Positions 27,987 through 36,478 of a stretch of DNA of 64,000 bases are shown here, piece by piece. Source of the DNA: Campylobacter ornithocola. Its GTDB lineage: Bacteria; Campylobacterota; Campylobacteria; Campylobacterales; Campylobacteraceae. Within the stretch, counting starts at the first letter, position 1. Every line of letters starts with the position of its first letter. The DNA is taken from the NCBI RefSeq assembly GCF_013201605.1, contig NZ_CP053848.1, positions 558,001 to 622,000 of the forward strand, read 5' to 3'. Position numbers and translations under genes: made by a program. The notes beneath the pieces were generated by a model that did not search any database, had not been told where the DNA came from, and saw only the letters and a program-made list of their open reading frames with translations.

Positions 27987-28793
27987 ATGCAAGTAGTACA
28001 AACTTTAGAATCTGTTAGTGTTAATACTGATGATTTTTTAATGTTTAAATATTTTCAAGATCTTATCCGTAAAAATTTTTCCAAAGTTATAGGAAATAAA
28101 AATAAAACCTTATCTTTTTTTGTGGAGAACGAAATTCCTCAAAGAAGATATTTTTTAAAACTTGTTAATCATAAATACAAAAAAAACACAGGTAATCAAA
28201 TTGATAATCTTGCTTTTGCACATTATAAAACTTTTAAATTGAATCTTGCTCAAGCAAACACCTTAAAACCTGTTGTTTTTGCTAAAATAGGTTTTGCTCA
28301 AAAAAATATTTTAATTACTTTAAGTTCTAATGAAAAATTATTTGCTGTGTATTTAGAGCAGTATTTTAAAGATCACAAAAGTACATATGATGAAAAAAAT
28401 TATATTTTTTCTGTTGAGTATAAAGATGATAATACTCTAAATCTTTTAGAGATTTTGGCTAGCGTAAATGAGCATTTGAAATATTGTGTGGATTTTACAA
28501 TTAATGAAACTCAGCTTTTGGAATTTAGAAACAAAATGAAAAACAAGGCTAATACTAGTTGGAAATTTAATGCCTTGGCCAAATTATTTGAGAATTATTT
28601 TCAAACTCTAGGATGTAATTCTAGTGATGATTTTGATACTATAAGACAAAATTATCTTAATTTGGTTAAAATTTATCATCCTGATCGCCATCAAGGTAAA
28701 AGCAAGATTGAGCAAGCTTATTGTCGCGAAGAGTTTGAAAAAATTCAACTTGCCTATGAGAGTTTAAAGTCTTTATACAAAAATAATACTTAA
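27987..28793 (+). CDS. J-domain protein (DnaJ-like, C-terminal J domain)
   Basis: 268 residues; the last about 65 form a J domain with the HPD tripeptide (in VKIYHPDRHQGKSK) that stimulates DnaK. The first 200 residues are an uncharacterised alpha/beta region with no glycine-rich or zinc part. So this is a specialised co-chaperone, not DnaJ. RBS GAGAGGA. Confidence 0.82.
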   Translation: MQVVQTLESVSVNTDDFLMFKYFQDLIRKNFSKVIGNKNKTLSFFVENEIPQRRYFLKLVNHKYKKNTGNQIDNLAFAHYKTFKLNLAQANTLKPVVFAKIGFAQKNILITLSSNEKLFAVYLEQYFKDHKSTYDEKNYIFSVEYKDDNTLNLLEILASVNEHLKYCVDFTINETQLLEFRNKMKNKANTSWKFNALAKLFENYFQTLGCNSSDDFDTIRQNYLNLVKIYHPDRHQGKSKIEQAYCREEFEKIQLAYESLKSLYKNNT

Positions 28794-28862
28794 TATTAAA
28801 ATAACATCATTTTAAGTTGCAATTTATTAAAATTAGCTTTTATAAAATTCTAGGGAATAATA

Positions 28863-30026
28863 TTGATTGCTGATAGAAAGTTGTTTTTTTTAAGTTGTAT
28901 TTTGATTACCATAGGAATACTCTTTTCATATTCTTTAAGTGCTTTTACTGTGCTCTATTTGGAGTATAATGAATTTCACTTTTTCATTAGGCAACTTTTT
29001 TTTGGACTTAGTGGTATAGCTATTATTTATTTTGTATCAAGGTTAAATCCTGATAGTAAAATGGCACACTATTTAATGATAAGTGTTTTACTTGTTTCTT
29101 TTTTATTTATCCTTATTTTACCTTTTTTACCTACTTTTTTAGCTACAGCAGCAGGTGGTGCTAAAAGATGGATCAGGCTTGGTCCTTTATCTATTTCTCC
29201 TGTTGAATTTTTTAAAATAGGTTTGATTTATTTTCTTGCTTGGTCTTATACAAGAAGAATTGATGATAGTAAAAAAGCAATCAAACATGAAATTTTAATT
29301 TTAATTCCTTATTTTATTTTAGCTGCTTTTGTTATTGGTTATATTTATATGACACAAAATGACTTAGGGCAAAGTGTAATCTCTTTTTTCTTGGTTTTTG
29401 CATTAGCTTTTTTTGCTGGGGCTAGTAAAAGACTTTTTGCTTTTGGAGTGGTTATCGTAGGTATGATTGGTGTTTTGGTGATTTTAAGCAATCAAAGAAG
29501 AATTCAACGTATTTCTGCTTGGTGGGGAAATATTCAAGATGCTTTTTTACCTTTTTTTCCTGATTGGTTGGCAAACACTTTAAGAGTTAGTCATAATTCA
29601 GAACCTTATCAAATTTCGCACAGCTTAAATGCTATAGCTCATGGTGGAATTTTTGGAGAGGGTTTGGGGCTTGGAACTTTTAAATTAGGATTTTTAAGTG
29701 AAGTGCATACTGACTTTGTTTTATCAGGAATAACCGAAGAAGTGGGTTTATTGGGATTGAGTGTTATATGTTTTATTTATTTAATGGTAATACTTAGAAT
29801 TTTTAGAATCGCAGGACGTTGTGAAAATAAAGTACATTTTTTATTTTGTTCAGGTGTTGCTTTGCTTTTACTATTTTCATTTTTTATGAATGCTTTCGGG
29901 ATTATTTCTTTAACGCCATTAAAAGGTGTTGCTGTACCACTTTTAAGTTATGGTGGTAGTTCTATGTGGTCAATTTGCTTTGGAATAGGTTATGTTTTAA
30001 TGATTAGTAAAAAGGTAAAAATATAA
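28863..30026 (+). CDS. ftsW: SEDS peptidoglycan glycosyltransferase FtsW
   Basis: A 387-residue, about 10-helix SEDS protein that polymerises lipid II at the septum. Motifs: AAGGAKRWIRLGPLSISPVEFFKIG (about 95-119), QNDLGQSVI, QISHSLNAIAHGGIFGEGLGLG (about 250-271) and TDFVLSGITEEVGLLG. It starts with TTG: AGGGA lies 7 bases before it and there is no ATG in range. RodA is the alternative, but the neighbourhood in Campylobacter carries ftsW. Confidence 0.9.
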   Translation: MIADRKLFFLSCILITIGILFSYSLSAFTVLYLEYNEFHFFIRQLFFGLSGIAIIYFVSRLNPDSKMAHYLMISVLLVSFLFILILPFLPTFLATAAGGAKRWIRLGPLSISPVEFFKIGLIYFLAWSYTRRIDDSKKAIKHEILILIPYFILAAFVIGYIYMTQNDLGQSVISFFLVFALAFFAGASKRLFAFGVVIVGMIGVLVILSNQRRIQRISAWWGNIQDAFLPFFPDWLANTLRVSHNSEPYQISHSLNAIAHGGIFGEGLGLGTFKLGFLSEVHTDFVLSGITEEVGLLGLSVICFIYLMVILRIFRIAGRCENKVHFLFCSGVALLLLFSFFMNAFGIISLTPLKGVAVPLLSYGGSSMWSICFGIGYVLMISKKVKI

Positions 30027-30238
30027 AAATAGCTTTTTAAATTGTAATATTATATGTAAATTATTAGTTCTATTAATTTAATATAAAATTCGACAATAAT
30101 TTTATTATACTTTTTTATATTCGAAAATATAGTATATTGTTCTACCATAGATATTATGAATATTTTATAAAATTTTTATAAATAAAATTATATTATATAT
30201 GATATTTATTGCTAAAATCGATAAACAGGGAATGTAAA

Positions 30239-31150
30239 ATGAGACATTTTTTAACATTAATGGATTTTACTAAAGATGATATTTTGACTATTATTGATCA
30301 TGCTATTAAACTTAAGGCAAATCCGAAAAAACTATTGCATGATAAAACTTTAGCAATGATTTTCGAAAAAAATTCTACACGTACTAGAATGGCTTTTGAA
30401 CTTGCAATTACAGAGCTTGGTGGAAAAGCTATATTTTTAAATAGCAACGATTTGCAACTTGGTAGAGGTGAGCCTATTAAAGATACAGCTAGGGTTATTG
30501 GCTCTATGGTTGATTTTGTAATGATGAGAGTAAAAAACCATGATAGTTTAATAGAATTTGCAAAATATTCTAAAGCACCTGTTATTAATGGTTTGAGTGA
30601 GCTTTATCATCCAACACAGATTTTAGGAGATTTGTTAACCATTAAAGAATGGGGTAAAGAAAAAGATAATAATGTAAAAATCGCTTTTGTAGGAGATAGT
30701 AATAATGTATGTAATTCTTGGTTAATAGCTTCTGCAATTTTAGGCTATGAAATTAGCATAGCCATACCAGAAAATTATAATATCAATACTCAAGTTTGGG
30801 ATTTTGCTACAAAAAAATCAGAAATTTCAGGAGCGAAAATTTCTTTATTTCACAACAAATTTGATGCTTTAAAAAATAAAGATGTGGTTATAACTGATAC
30901 CTGGATCTCTATGGGAGAAGAGAAGGAAAAAGAAAATAAAATAAAAGATTTTGCTGGTTTTATTATTGATGATGATGCAATGAAACTAGCAAATAGCAAC
31001 GCTATTTTACTTCATTGTTTGCCTGCATATAGAGATTTTGAAGTTAGTGAAGCGGTCTTTGAAAAACACTCAAAAATAATTTTTGAAGAAGCTGTAAATC
31101 GTCTTTATGTGGTCAAAGCTTTACTTTGTTTTTTAAATAAGAATTTATAA
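30239..31150 (+). CDS. argF: Ornithine carbamoyltransferase
   Basis: Makes citrulline from ornithine and carbamoyl phosphate. 303 residues from ATG 30239 (AGGGA 8 bases upstream; an in-frame TTG 30 bases earlier has no RBS). Motifs: FEKNSTRTRMAFELA with the carbamoyl-phosphate loop STRTR (about 45-49), ELYHPTQILGD, DTWISMGEE and HCLPAYRDFEV near the C-terminus. The preceding 212-bp gap is very AT-rich, with several possible -10 boxes and no gene. Confidence 0.95.
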   Translation: MRHFLTLMDFTKDDILTIIDHAIKLKANPKKLLHDKTLAMIFEKNSTRTRMAFELAITELGGKAIFLNSNDLQLGRGEPIKDTARVIGSMVDFVMMRVKNHDSLIEFAKYSKAPVINGLSELYHPTQILGDLLTIKEWGKEKDNNVKIAFVGDSNNVCNSWLIASAILGYEISIAIPENYNINTQVWDFATKKSEISGAKISLFHNKFDALKNKDVVITDTWISMGEEKEKENKIKDFAGFIIDDDAMKLANSNAILLHCLPAYRDFEVSEAVFEKHSKIIFEEAVNRLYVVKALLCFLNKNL

Positions 31151-31370
31151 AATAAATACTAGTTAAATTTGCTAGTTGTTATTATCTTTTGATATTGAAT
31201 AAACTTGATGACTGAGAAGTAGCTCTGAGTAGTTTATATTTGATAATGTAATTTTATTCTATTTGTTTTCTAGCTAGTATGATAAAAAATTCACTTAATA
31301 TCTTAGCAAAGATGGTAAAAATATTAAAACACAGATTATAATAAAGCCTTTACAAATAAATTTTTTTTGA

Positions 31371-31376
31371 TATAAT
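31371..31376 (+). promoter_or_regulatory. -10 box for the binding-protein operon
   Basis: TTTGATATAAT with a T8 run before it; the transcript would start near 31383, about 90 bases before the first lipoprotein gene. The rest of the 31151-31370 stretch is non-coding AT-rich DNA in which I see only a weak hairpin. Confidence 0.65.
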
Positions 31377-31408
31377 TTCAAGCAAATTTACTAAATCAAG
31401 GAGTATCA

Positions 31409-31441
31409 ATGAAAAAATATAGGCGTTTAAACACATTGTAA
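31409..31441 (+). CDS. Possible 10-residue leader peptide MKKYRRLNTL
   Basis: A good Shine-Dalgarno (AAGGAG, 6 bases before ATG) is followed by only ten codons and TAA. It sits between a strong -10 box and an amino-acid-binding-protein operon and is rich in basic residues (KK, RR). That suggests a regulatory leader peptide, or the scar of a former gene. No conservation could be checked. Confidence 0.4.
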   Translation: MKKYRRLNTL

Positions 31442-31474
31442 CTTTTTATTTAATTTAATCTTTAGGAGATAGTA

Positions 31475-32221
31475 ATGAAAAAAAAATTATATGTTGTTTT
31501 AGCGTTATTTAGTTTATTAATTTTAGGTGCTTGTTCGAAACAAGCTAGTAGTCAAAATGAAGTTTTAAAAGTTGGAATAGAAGCAAGCTATCCTCCGTAT
31601 GAATTTATGCAGGATGGAAAACTTAGTGGATTTGATGTAGATGTCATTGAAGAGCTTTCAAAAAGAGCCAATTTTAAAATAGAGTTTGTTAATATGAGTT
31701 ATGATGCACTCATTCCAGCTTTGATGGGTAAAAAAATCGATCTTATTATATCTTCTATGGGAATTACTTCTCAAAGAGCGCAAAATGTGGATTTCAGTAT
31801 TTCTTATTTTAAAGATAAAAATGTATATTTAAAGCATAAAGATAGTGGTTTTTTACAAAAAGATGATTTAAAATCAAAAAACATTTGTGTGTTACTGGGT
31901 TCTATTCAAGAAAACGCAGCAAAACAGATTTTAAATGCAAAAGTAGTAGCTAATGAGAGTATGTTAAATTGCTTTTTGAGTTTAGATGCTAAAAAAACTG
32001 ATGCTGTAGTAACTGATAAAGCTAGTGCAATGAATTTTTTGAAACAATATCCCAATATAAATGCTTTTTATGAAGAAGATGATGGAAGTGAAGGTTTTGG
32101 TATAGCGTTTAGAAAAAATGAATTTAAAGATTTAATCTCTAAGGTTAATCAACATTTAGAAGAAATGAAAAAAGATGGTACTTTGGAAAAATTTTTAATT
32201 AAATATGACTTAAAGGATTAA
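31475..32221 (+). CDS. Amino-acid ABC transporter solute-binding lipoprotein (copy 1)
   Basis: A 248-residue periplasmic binding protein (SBP_bac_3). Lipobox LILGAC with Cys20, then the family pattern KVGIEASYPPYEFMQDGKLSGFDVDVIEELSKR, TSQRAQNVDFSISYF, LLGSIQENAAKQI and GFGIAFRKNEF. The C. jejuni CjaC/HisJ type is the nearest match I can think of; a polar or basic amino acid is the likely ligand. It has an unusual Cys-containing ICVLLGS segment. One base before copy 2; no permease or ATPase gene is nearby. Confidence 0.85.
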   Translation: MKKKLYVVLALFSLLILGACSKQASSQNEVLKVGIEASYPPYEFMQDGKLSGFDVDVIEELSKRANFKIEFVNMSYDALIPALMGKKIDLIISSMGITSQRAQNVDFSISYFKDKNVYLKHKDSGFLQKDDLKSKNICVLLGSIQENAAKQILNAKVVANESMLNCFLSLDAKKTDAVVTDKASAMNFLKQYPNINAFYEEDDGSEGFGIAFRKNEFKDLISKVNQHLEEMKKDGTLEKFLIKYDLKD

Positions 32222-32222
32222 A

Positions 32223-32984
32223 ATGAAAAAAATATTATATATTGCTTTAGCATTATTTGGCTTATTAGCTTTAGGTGCTTGTTCAAGTGATAAAAATCAA
32301 GCTAGTGCTTCTTCTAGCGAAAAAGTTTACAAAGTGGGTATAGCTGCAAATTATCCTCCTTTTGATTTTGTTAAGGATGCAAAAATCACTGGTTTTGATG
32401 TGGATTTATTGGAAGAAATAGCCAAAAAAGAAAATTTGAAACTTGAATGGGTAAATATGAGTTTTGATGGTTTAATTCCTGCTTTAAAAGCTGGAAAAAT
32501 TGATATGATAGCTTCTGCTATGAGTTCAACTCCTCAAAGATTAACAAGTATGGATTTTAGTAATACTTATTTTAATACTAAAAATTTATATTTGAAATTA
32601 AAAACAAATTCTGATATTAGTGATAAGAAAAGTTTAGAAGGCAAAAAAATTGGTGTTCAGCTTGGAACTATTCAAGAAAGTGCCGCTAAAGCTATTCCAA
32701 ATGTTCAAGTAGTAGCTAGCGAGGAAATGTTAGCAGCGATTTTAGCTTTAAAGGCTGGTAAAGTAGATGCAGTTTTGACAGACAAGGATATTGGTAAAGG
32801 TTATTTAAAAACCAATGAAGAATTAGAAGCATTTTTAGAAGAAAATGATGGAAGTTCAGGATTTTGTATAGCTTTTGATAAAGGAAAACAAACTGAACTT
32901 GTTCAAAAAATTAATACAGGTTTGGAAAAAGTTAAAGCTGATGGTATCTATCAAAAAATTGTAGAAAAATATGATTTACAATAA
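32223..32984 (+). CDS. Amino-acid ABC transporter solute-binding lipoprotein (copy 2)
   Basis: 253 residues, lipobox LALGAC (Cys19), then KVGIAANYPPFDFVKDAKITGFDVDLLEEIAKK, MSSTPQRLTSMDFS, VQLGTIQESAAKAIP and GSSGFCIAFDKG. It is clearly a paralogue of the preceding gene (same length, same motif order), produced by tandem duplication and then diverged in the ligand-facing segments. Its stop abuts the stop of the convergent aminotransferase gene. Confidence 0.87.
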   Translation: MKKILYIALALFGLLALGACSSDKNQASASSSEKVYKVGIAANYPPFDFVKDAKITGFDVDLLEEIAKKENLKLEWVNMSFDGLIPALKAGKIDMIASAMSSTPQRLTSMDFSNTYFNTKNLYLKLKTNSDISDKKSLEGKKIGVQLGTIQESAAKAIPNVQVVASEEMLAAILALKAGKVDAVLTDKDIGKGYLKTNEELEAFLEENDGSSGFCIAFDKGKQTELVQKINTGLEKVKADGIYQKIVEKYDLQ

Positions 32985-34250
32985 TTAACTTAAAGCCTTG
33001 ATGCTTTCTTTCAAGGCTTTAAAAAAATACTCTATATCCTTTTTTGTATGTGTATAATGAAATCCTACCCTTAACCAACCTGGTTTAAATTTTAATTCTT
33101 GATTGTCTTTTAGATTAAGTAAATCATGCCCATAAGGTCCAGCACAAGCACAACCTGCTCTTGTTTCTATTTTGTAAGTTTTACTTAGTTTATAAGCTAG
33201 ATCAAAAGGGGAAATTCCTTCTATGTTAAAAGCAAATATAGGTAATCTATTAGTGATATTTTTTGCATATAAGATCATTTTTGGAAAATTTACGCATTGT
33301 GCGAAAAAATATTCACAGAGTTCTTTTTCTCTTTTTTCTATAGTTTTTAAGCCTATTTCGTCGCGCACCTTAAAAGCCAAACTTGCTCTAATGAGTTGAA
33401 TGATACCAGGTGTGCCACCTTCTTCTAAATTCTCAATTTTGCATAAGTATTGTTGAGAGGTTCTTGAAACATAACCTACAGTTCCACCTGCTGCAAAACT
33501 AGGAGTGCTTCCACATAGATTTTTTTTAATAACAAGCAAACCGCAAGACCCTACTCCCCCAAGTAATTTGTGAGAGCTAATAAATACTGCATCATAAAAT
33601 TTAGGATCTAAATTTGCATAAGGAGCTAAAGTAGAAATATCAAAAGCTACTATACCGTTATATTGTTTTATTAAGGTGTAGATTTTTTTATAATCACTTA
33701 AAATTCCGGTGACATTAGAGGCAGCATTAAAACTTGCTATAATTTCTCTGTTTTTTGATTTTTTTAATAATTTTTCCAAAAAAACATAATCTAATTCACC
33801 ATTTTTATCCAAAGGTATGCGTATGCATTCACACAAAGCTTCTCTATATGAAAGCTCATTAGAATGATGCTCATAAGGTCCTACGATAACTAAGGGTAGA
33901 GATTTTTTTTGAGTATTCTTAAAATATCTTTGTTTAATAAGCGGTGGTATATATAAACCTAGAAGTTCTTGAAATTTTTTAATAGCTGCCGAAGATCCAC
34001 TCCCGCAAGCTATAAGTGCAAAACTATCATCTAGTTCAAGATATTTTTTTAAATTTGTTCTTGCATTTTCGTAGTGTTGTTGCGTGATAAAAGAATTTAA
34101 GGAGCTATCTGAATGTGTATTTGCATAAGTAGTAAGAATTTTTTTAATTTCCTTTTCTATACTTTTTAGAGCTAACGCACTAGCTGTAAAGTCAAAATAG
34201 TATATTCCTTTTTTTAAAATAATATCTTGTTTTAATGTTTCAATATTCAA
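32985..34250 (-). CDS. Class V (NifS/cysteine-desulfurase-like) aminotransferase
   Basis: 421 residues, PLP fold-type I. Seen: DFTASALALKSIEKEI, THSDSSLNSFITQQHYENAR, GSGSSAAIKKF, VGPYEHHSNELSYREA, the Lys in FISSHKLLGGVGSCGLLV (about 228-245) and TRAGCACAGPYGHDLL near the C-terminus, where the NifS/SufS catalytic cysteine region lies. It is separate from the housekeeping NifS. In C. jejuni an equivalent (Cj0791c) is upstream of flgS. Substrate unknown. Confidence 0.82.
   Translation of the reverse strand: MNIETLKQDIILKKGIYYFDFTASALALKSIEKEIKKILTTYANTHSDSSLNSFITQQHYENARTNLKKYLELDDSFALIACGSGSSAAIKKFQELLGLYIPPLIKQRYFKNTQKKSLPLVIVGPYEHHSNELSYREALCECIRIPLDKNGELDYVFLEKLLKKSKNREIIASFNAASNVTGILSDYKKIYTLIKQYNGIVAFDISTLAPYANLDPKFYDAVFISSHKLLGGVGSCGLLVIKKNLCGSTPSFAAGGTVGYVSRTSQQYLCKIENLEEGGTPGIIQLIRASLAFKVRDEIGLKTIEKREKELCEYFFAQCVNFPKMILYAKNITNRLPIFAFNIEGISPFDLAYKLSKTYKIETRAGCACAGPYGHDLLNLKDNQELKFKPGWLRVGFHYTHTKKDIEYFFKALKESIKALS
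32990..33022. terminator. Hairpin at convergent gene ends
   Basis: TTAAAGCCTTG (32990-33000) and CAAGGCTTTAA (33012-33022) pair over 11 bp, inside the last codons of the aminotransferase gene. No U-run follows on the plus strand, so termination may rely on the stem itself. Confidence 0.5.
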
Positions 34251-34313
34251 AAAAATCCCCTAAAAATTTGTTAAAATTATAACATACAAAAGATTTAAAA
34301 TAAGGATATAGTT

Positions 34314-35159
34314 ATAAAATTTAGTGATTTTTCAAAACGCTGTGGAGTTTTGGAGCTTGAAAGTATTTTTGATTTTTATAGTGTTTTTGATGAATTTGAA
34401 TTTGATGTGAAATTAAATTTGTATGATAATATATTAAATGTTTTTATTTTTAAAGCTTTTGATATTTTAACATGTTTAAATTTAGATGATAATACTCTAA
34501 AGGCCTTATGTGTTTTAAGTAAAAATGATAGAAAAAGATATTCTATTAATAAATCTATTCCACATTTTCAGGCTTTAGGGCTTATTAATAAGCTTTTAGA
34601 AAGAAATATTTTGATTTTAGAAAAAAGTCAAGAAAAACCTATCATAAAAAGTAAAAGACAAAAAGTCAAAAAAGAATTACGATCTTATAGTATTCAAGAT
34701 AAGGTGGTTTTTAAAAATCAAGGATTGAGATTTTTCTTTTATTTTATATACCCTAAACTTAATTTAATTATAGCAAAAAAGTATGATGAGCTGCTGTGGT
34801 TTATTAGGGAAAATTTGGAAAATTATCAAAGTTTTACTTTTGAACTTTTGTGTAAAGAATTTTTAGCAAGAAAACTCAAAGTAGAGCAGGTTTTTAGCTT
34901 TTGGAATTATTATTGTGAGATAGATTTGTACTACTATAAAAATGGCTTTTGCGTTTTGGGTGAAGTTAAATTTAAAGAAAGGAAAATTTGCAAAAATGTT
35001 TTAAATATTTTAAAAAATAAAGCTAAGCAGTTGCAAATGCAACCTAATTTATATGTGCTTTTTTCAAAGAGAGGTTTTAGCAAGGAACTTGTTTTAAGTA
35101 AGGAGCATAATTTGCTTTTGTATACTTTAGATGATTTTGAATTTTTGATCAAGGATTGA
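34314..35159 (+). CDS. PD-(D/E)xK nuclease-like protein (DUF234-like end), unusual start
   Basis: About 281 residues if translation begins at ATA 34314. The first standard start in frame is TTG 34350 (269 residues), which has no Shine-Dalgarno, whereas AAGGA sits 7 bases before the ATA and the frame IKFSDFSKRCGVLELES is open between them. The C-terminal part has CEIDLYYYKNGFCVLGEVKFKERK (about 201-224 of the short form), the D...ExK pattern of PD-(D/E)xK nucleases as in DUF234. Next to flgS in C. jejuni too (Cj0792). Role unknown. Confidence 0.65.
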   Translation: MKFSDFSKRCGVLELESIFDFYSVFDEFEFDVKLNLYDNILNVFIFKAFDILTCLNLDDNTLKALCVLSKNDRKRYSINKSIPHFQALGLINKLLERNILILEKSQEKPIIKSKRQKVKKELRSYSIQDKVVFKNQGLRFFFYFIYPKLNLIIAKKYDELLWFIRENLENYQSFTFELLCKEFLARKLKVEQVFSFWNYYCEIDLYYYKNGFCVLGEVKFKERKICKNVLNILKNKAKQLQMQPNLYVLFSKRGFSKELVLSKEHNLLLYTLDDFEFLIKD

Positions 35160-35161
35160 AT

Positions 35162-36178
35162 GTGGATGAGAATATTTTAAAAAGTTTAGATTCTAGTGAA
35201 AAAGAAAACTTGCAGCAAGGACTAAAAGCATTAATAGAACAAACCTATGTTATAGAGAATGAATACAAGCAACTTAACGAAAATTATACAGCTTTAAGAC
35301 AAATGGTAAGCGAGATTATAGAAGTTTTACCAATGGCTTTGTGGATTTTAGATGCAAATAAAAATATTATTTTGCAAAATAACTTAGCTACACAAAAACC
35401 AAAACTTTTAGAAAATATTGATCTTAATAAGACTCATTATGAGCTAGAATTTGATCACAAATTTTATTTAATCAAAATCACATCTCATACTGATAAACTT
35501 ATAGTTAATGCAACAGATATTAGCGATGAAAAACGAAATGAAAGGTTAGCTAGCATGGGAACGGTTGCTGCGCATTTAGCACATGAGATAAGAAATCCTA
35601 TAGGTTCTATTTCTTTGTTAAGTTCAACTTTATTTGAGAGAAGTGAGTTGAAAAATAAACATATAGTTTTAGAAATTCAAAAAGCTATTTCAAGAGTTGA
35701 ACGTATTGTAAATTCTACTTTACTTTTTACAAAAGGTGTGCATGTTAATTTAAGTGAATTTAATTTGCAAGAATTGCAAGATGAATGCGAACAAGCCATC
35801 GGGACTTATAATTATCTAGCCAATATTGATTTTGCATTTGAGTTTTTGAATCTAAAAATAAATGCGGATAAATCTTTACTTGCTTTAGTTTTGCAAAATT
35901 TACTTTATAATGCAATAGATGCTATTGAAGAAAGTGATAATGATGATGGTTGTATAAAGATTAAGTGCGAACAACAACAAGATAAAATTTTTATTAAAGT
36001 TTATGATAACGGAGTAGGTATTAAAGATAAAAAAATGGTTTTTGAGGCTTTTAAAACAACTAAATTAAAAGGAAATGGTTTAGGACTTTCTTTATCAAAA
36101 CAGATTATTGACGCACATAATGGAGCTTTAGGTTTTGATGAAAATCCAAAATGTTTTTTTATAGAGTTAAAAATTTAA
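35162..36178 (+). CDS. flgS: Sensor histidine kinase FlgS (flagellar sigma-54 regulon)
   Basis: A cytosolic histidine kinase that phosphorylates FlgR and turns on sigma-54 flagellar genes (established in C. jejuni). 338 residues from GTG 35162 (AAGGA 6 bases upstream; the TTG at 35156 touches the RBS). Seen: a coiled N-terminus, a PAS-like region (about 45-115), the H-box HLAHEIRNPIGSISLLS, N-box LLYNAIDAIEE, G1 DNGVGIKD and G2 GNGLGLSLS. No membrane helix. Confidence 0.92.
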   Translation: MDENILKSLDSSEKENLQQGLKALIEQTYVIENEYKQLNENYTALRQMVSEIIEVLPMALWILDANKNIILQNNLATQKPKLLENIDLNKTHYELEFDHKFYLIKITSHTDKLIVNATDISDEKRNERLASMGTVAAHLAHEIRNPIGSISLLSSTLFERSELKNKHIVLEIQKAISRVERIVNSTLLFTKGVHVNLSEFNLQELQDECEQAIGTYNYLANIDFAFEFLNLKINADKSLLALVLQNLLYNAIDAIEESDNDDGCIKIKCEQQQDKIFIKVYDNGVGIKDKKMVFEAFKTTKLKGNGLGLSLSKQIIDAHNGALGFDENPKCFFIELKI

Positions 36179-36220
36179 GCTCTATAAAATAAATTTTTTC
36201 TTAAAATAACGAAAATACTT

Positions 36221-36297
36221 GTCCTCATAGCTCAGCTGGATAGAGCGCAGAATTCCTAATTCTGAGGTCGCAAGTTCAAACCTTGCTGGGGACACCA
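36221..36297 (+). tRNA. tRNA-Arg (anticodon CCT), prophage integration target
   Basis: A 77-nt cloverleaf: GTCCTCA/TGGGGAC acceptor, GCTC...GAGC D-arm, anticodon stem CAGAA/TTCTG with loop TTCCTAA (anticodon CCT), T-arm GCAAG/CTTGC, encoded ACCA. It reads AGG. The integrase begins 180 bases downstream, so the tRNA 3' half is the likely attL core; I find no second copy in the window. Confidence 0.95.
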
Positions 36298-36389
36298 TTA
36301 TTATTTAAATACATTTCTTACATTTCTTTAAACATCTATTTTTAGGTATTTGTAGTATTTTATTTATTTCTTTTATTTCATTTATTTGA

Positions 36390-36395
36390 TATAAT
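36390..36395 (+). promoter_or_regulatory. -10 box of integrase promoter
   Basis: TTTGATATAAT, extended -10, about 80 bases upstream of the integrase ATG. Confidence 0.6.
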
Positions 36396-36397
36396 TT

Positions 36398-36466
36398 CAA
36401 TACCCATTTTATACCCAGCGTTATTTTTTATAGGTATTGGGTATATTTTTGGTATTTTTTGGGTAT
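36398..36466. repeat. ATACCC/GGGTAT arm-type repeats before integrase
   Basis: ATACCC at 36400 and 36411, GGGTAT at 36439 and 36461, plus GGTAT at 36433 and 36451. CAATACC (36398-36404) also pairs perfectly with GGTATTG (36433-36439). Either integrase arm sites of attP or a leader stem-loop controlling int. Confidence 0.5.
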
Positions 36467-36478
36467 AAAGGGCGAAAA

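Noticed and set aside
31400-31475. Frameshifted remnant of a third binding-protein lipoprotein at MKKYRRLNTL
   Set aside because: Sequence after the ten codons does not continue as a lipoprotein signal in any frame; a leader peptide fits better.
36260-36297. Search for a second copy of the tRNA-Arg(CCT) 3' end (attR) in the window
   Set aside because: I found none by eye between 36300 and 64000; the right junction must lie beyond the edge or be too short to see.
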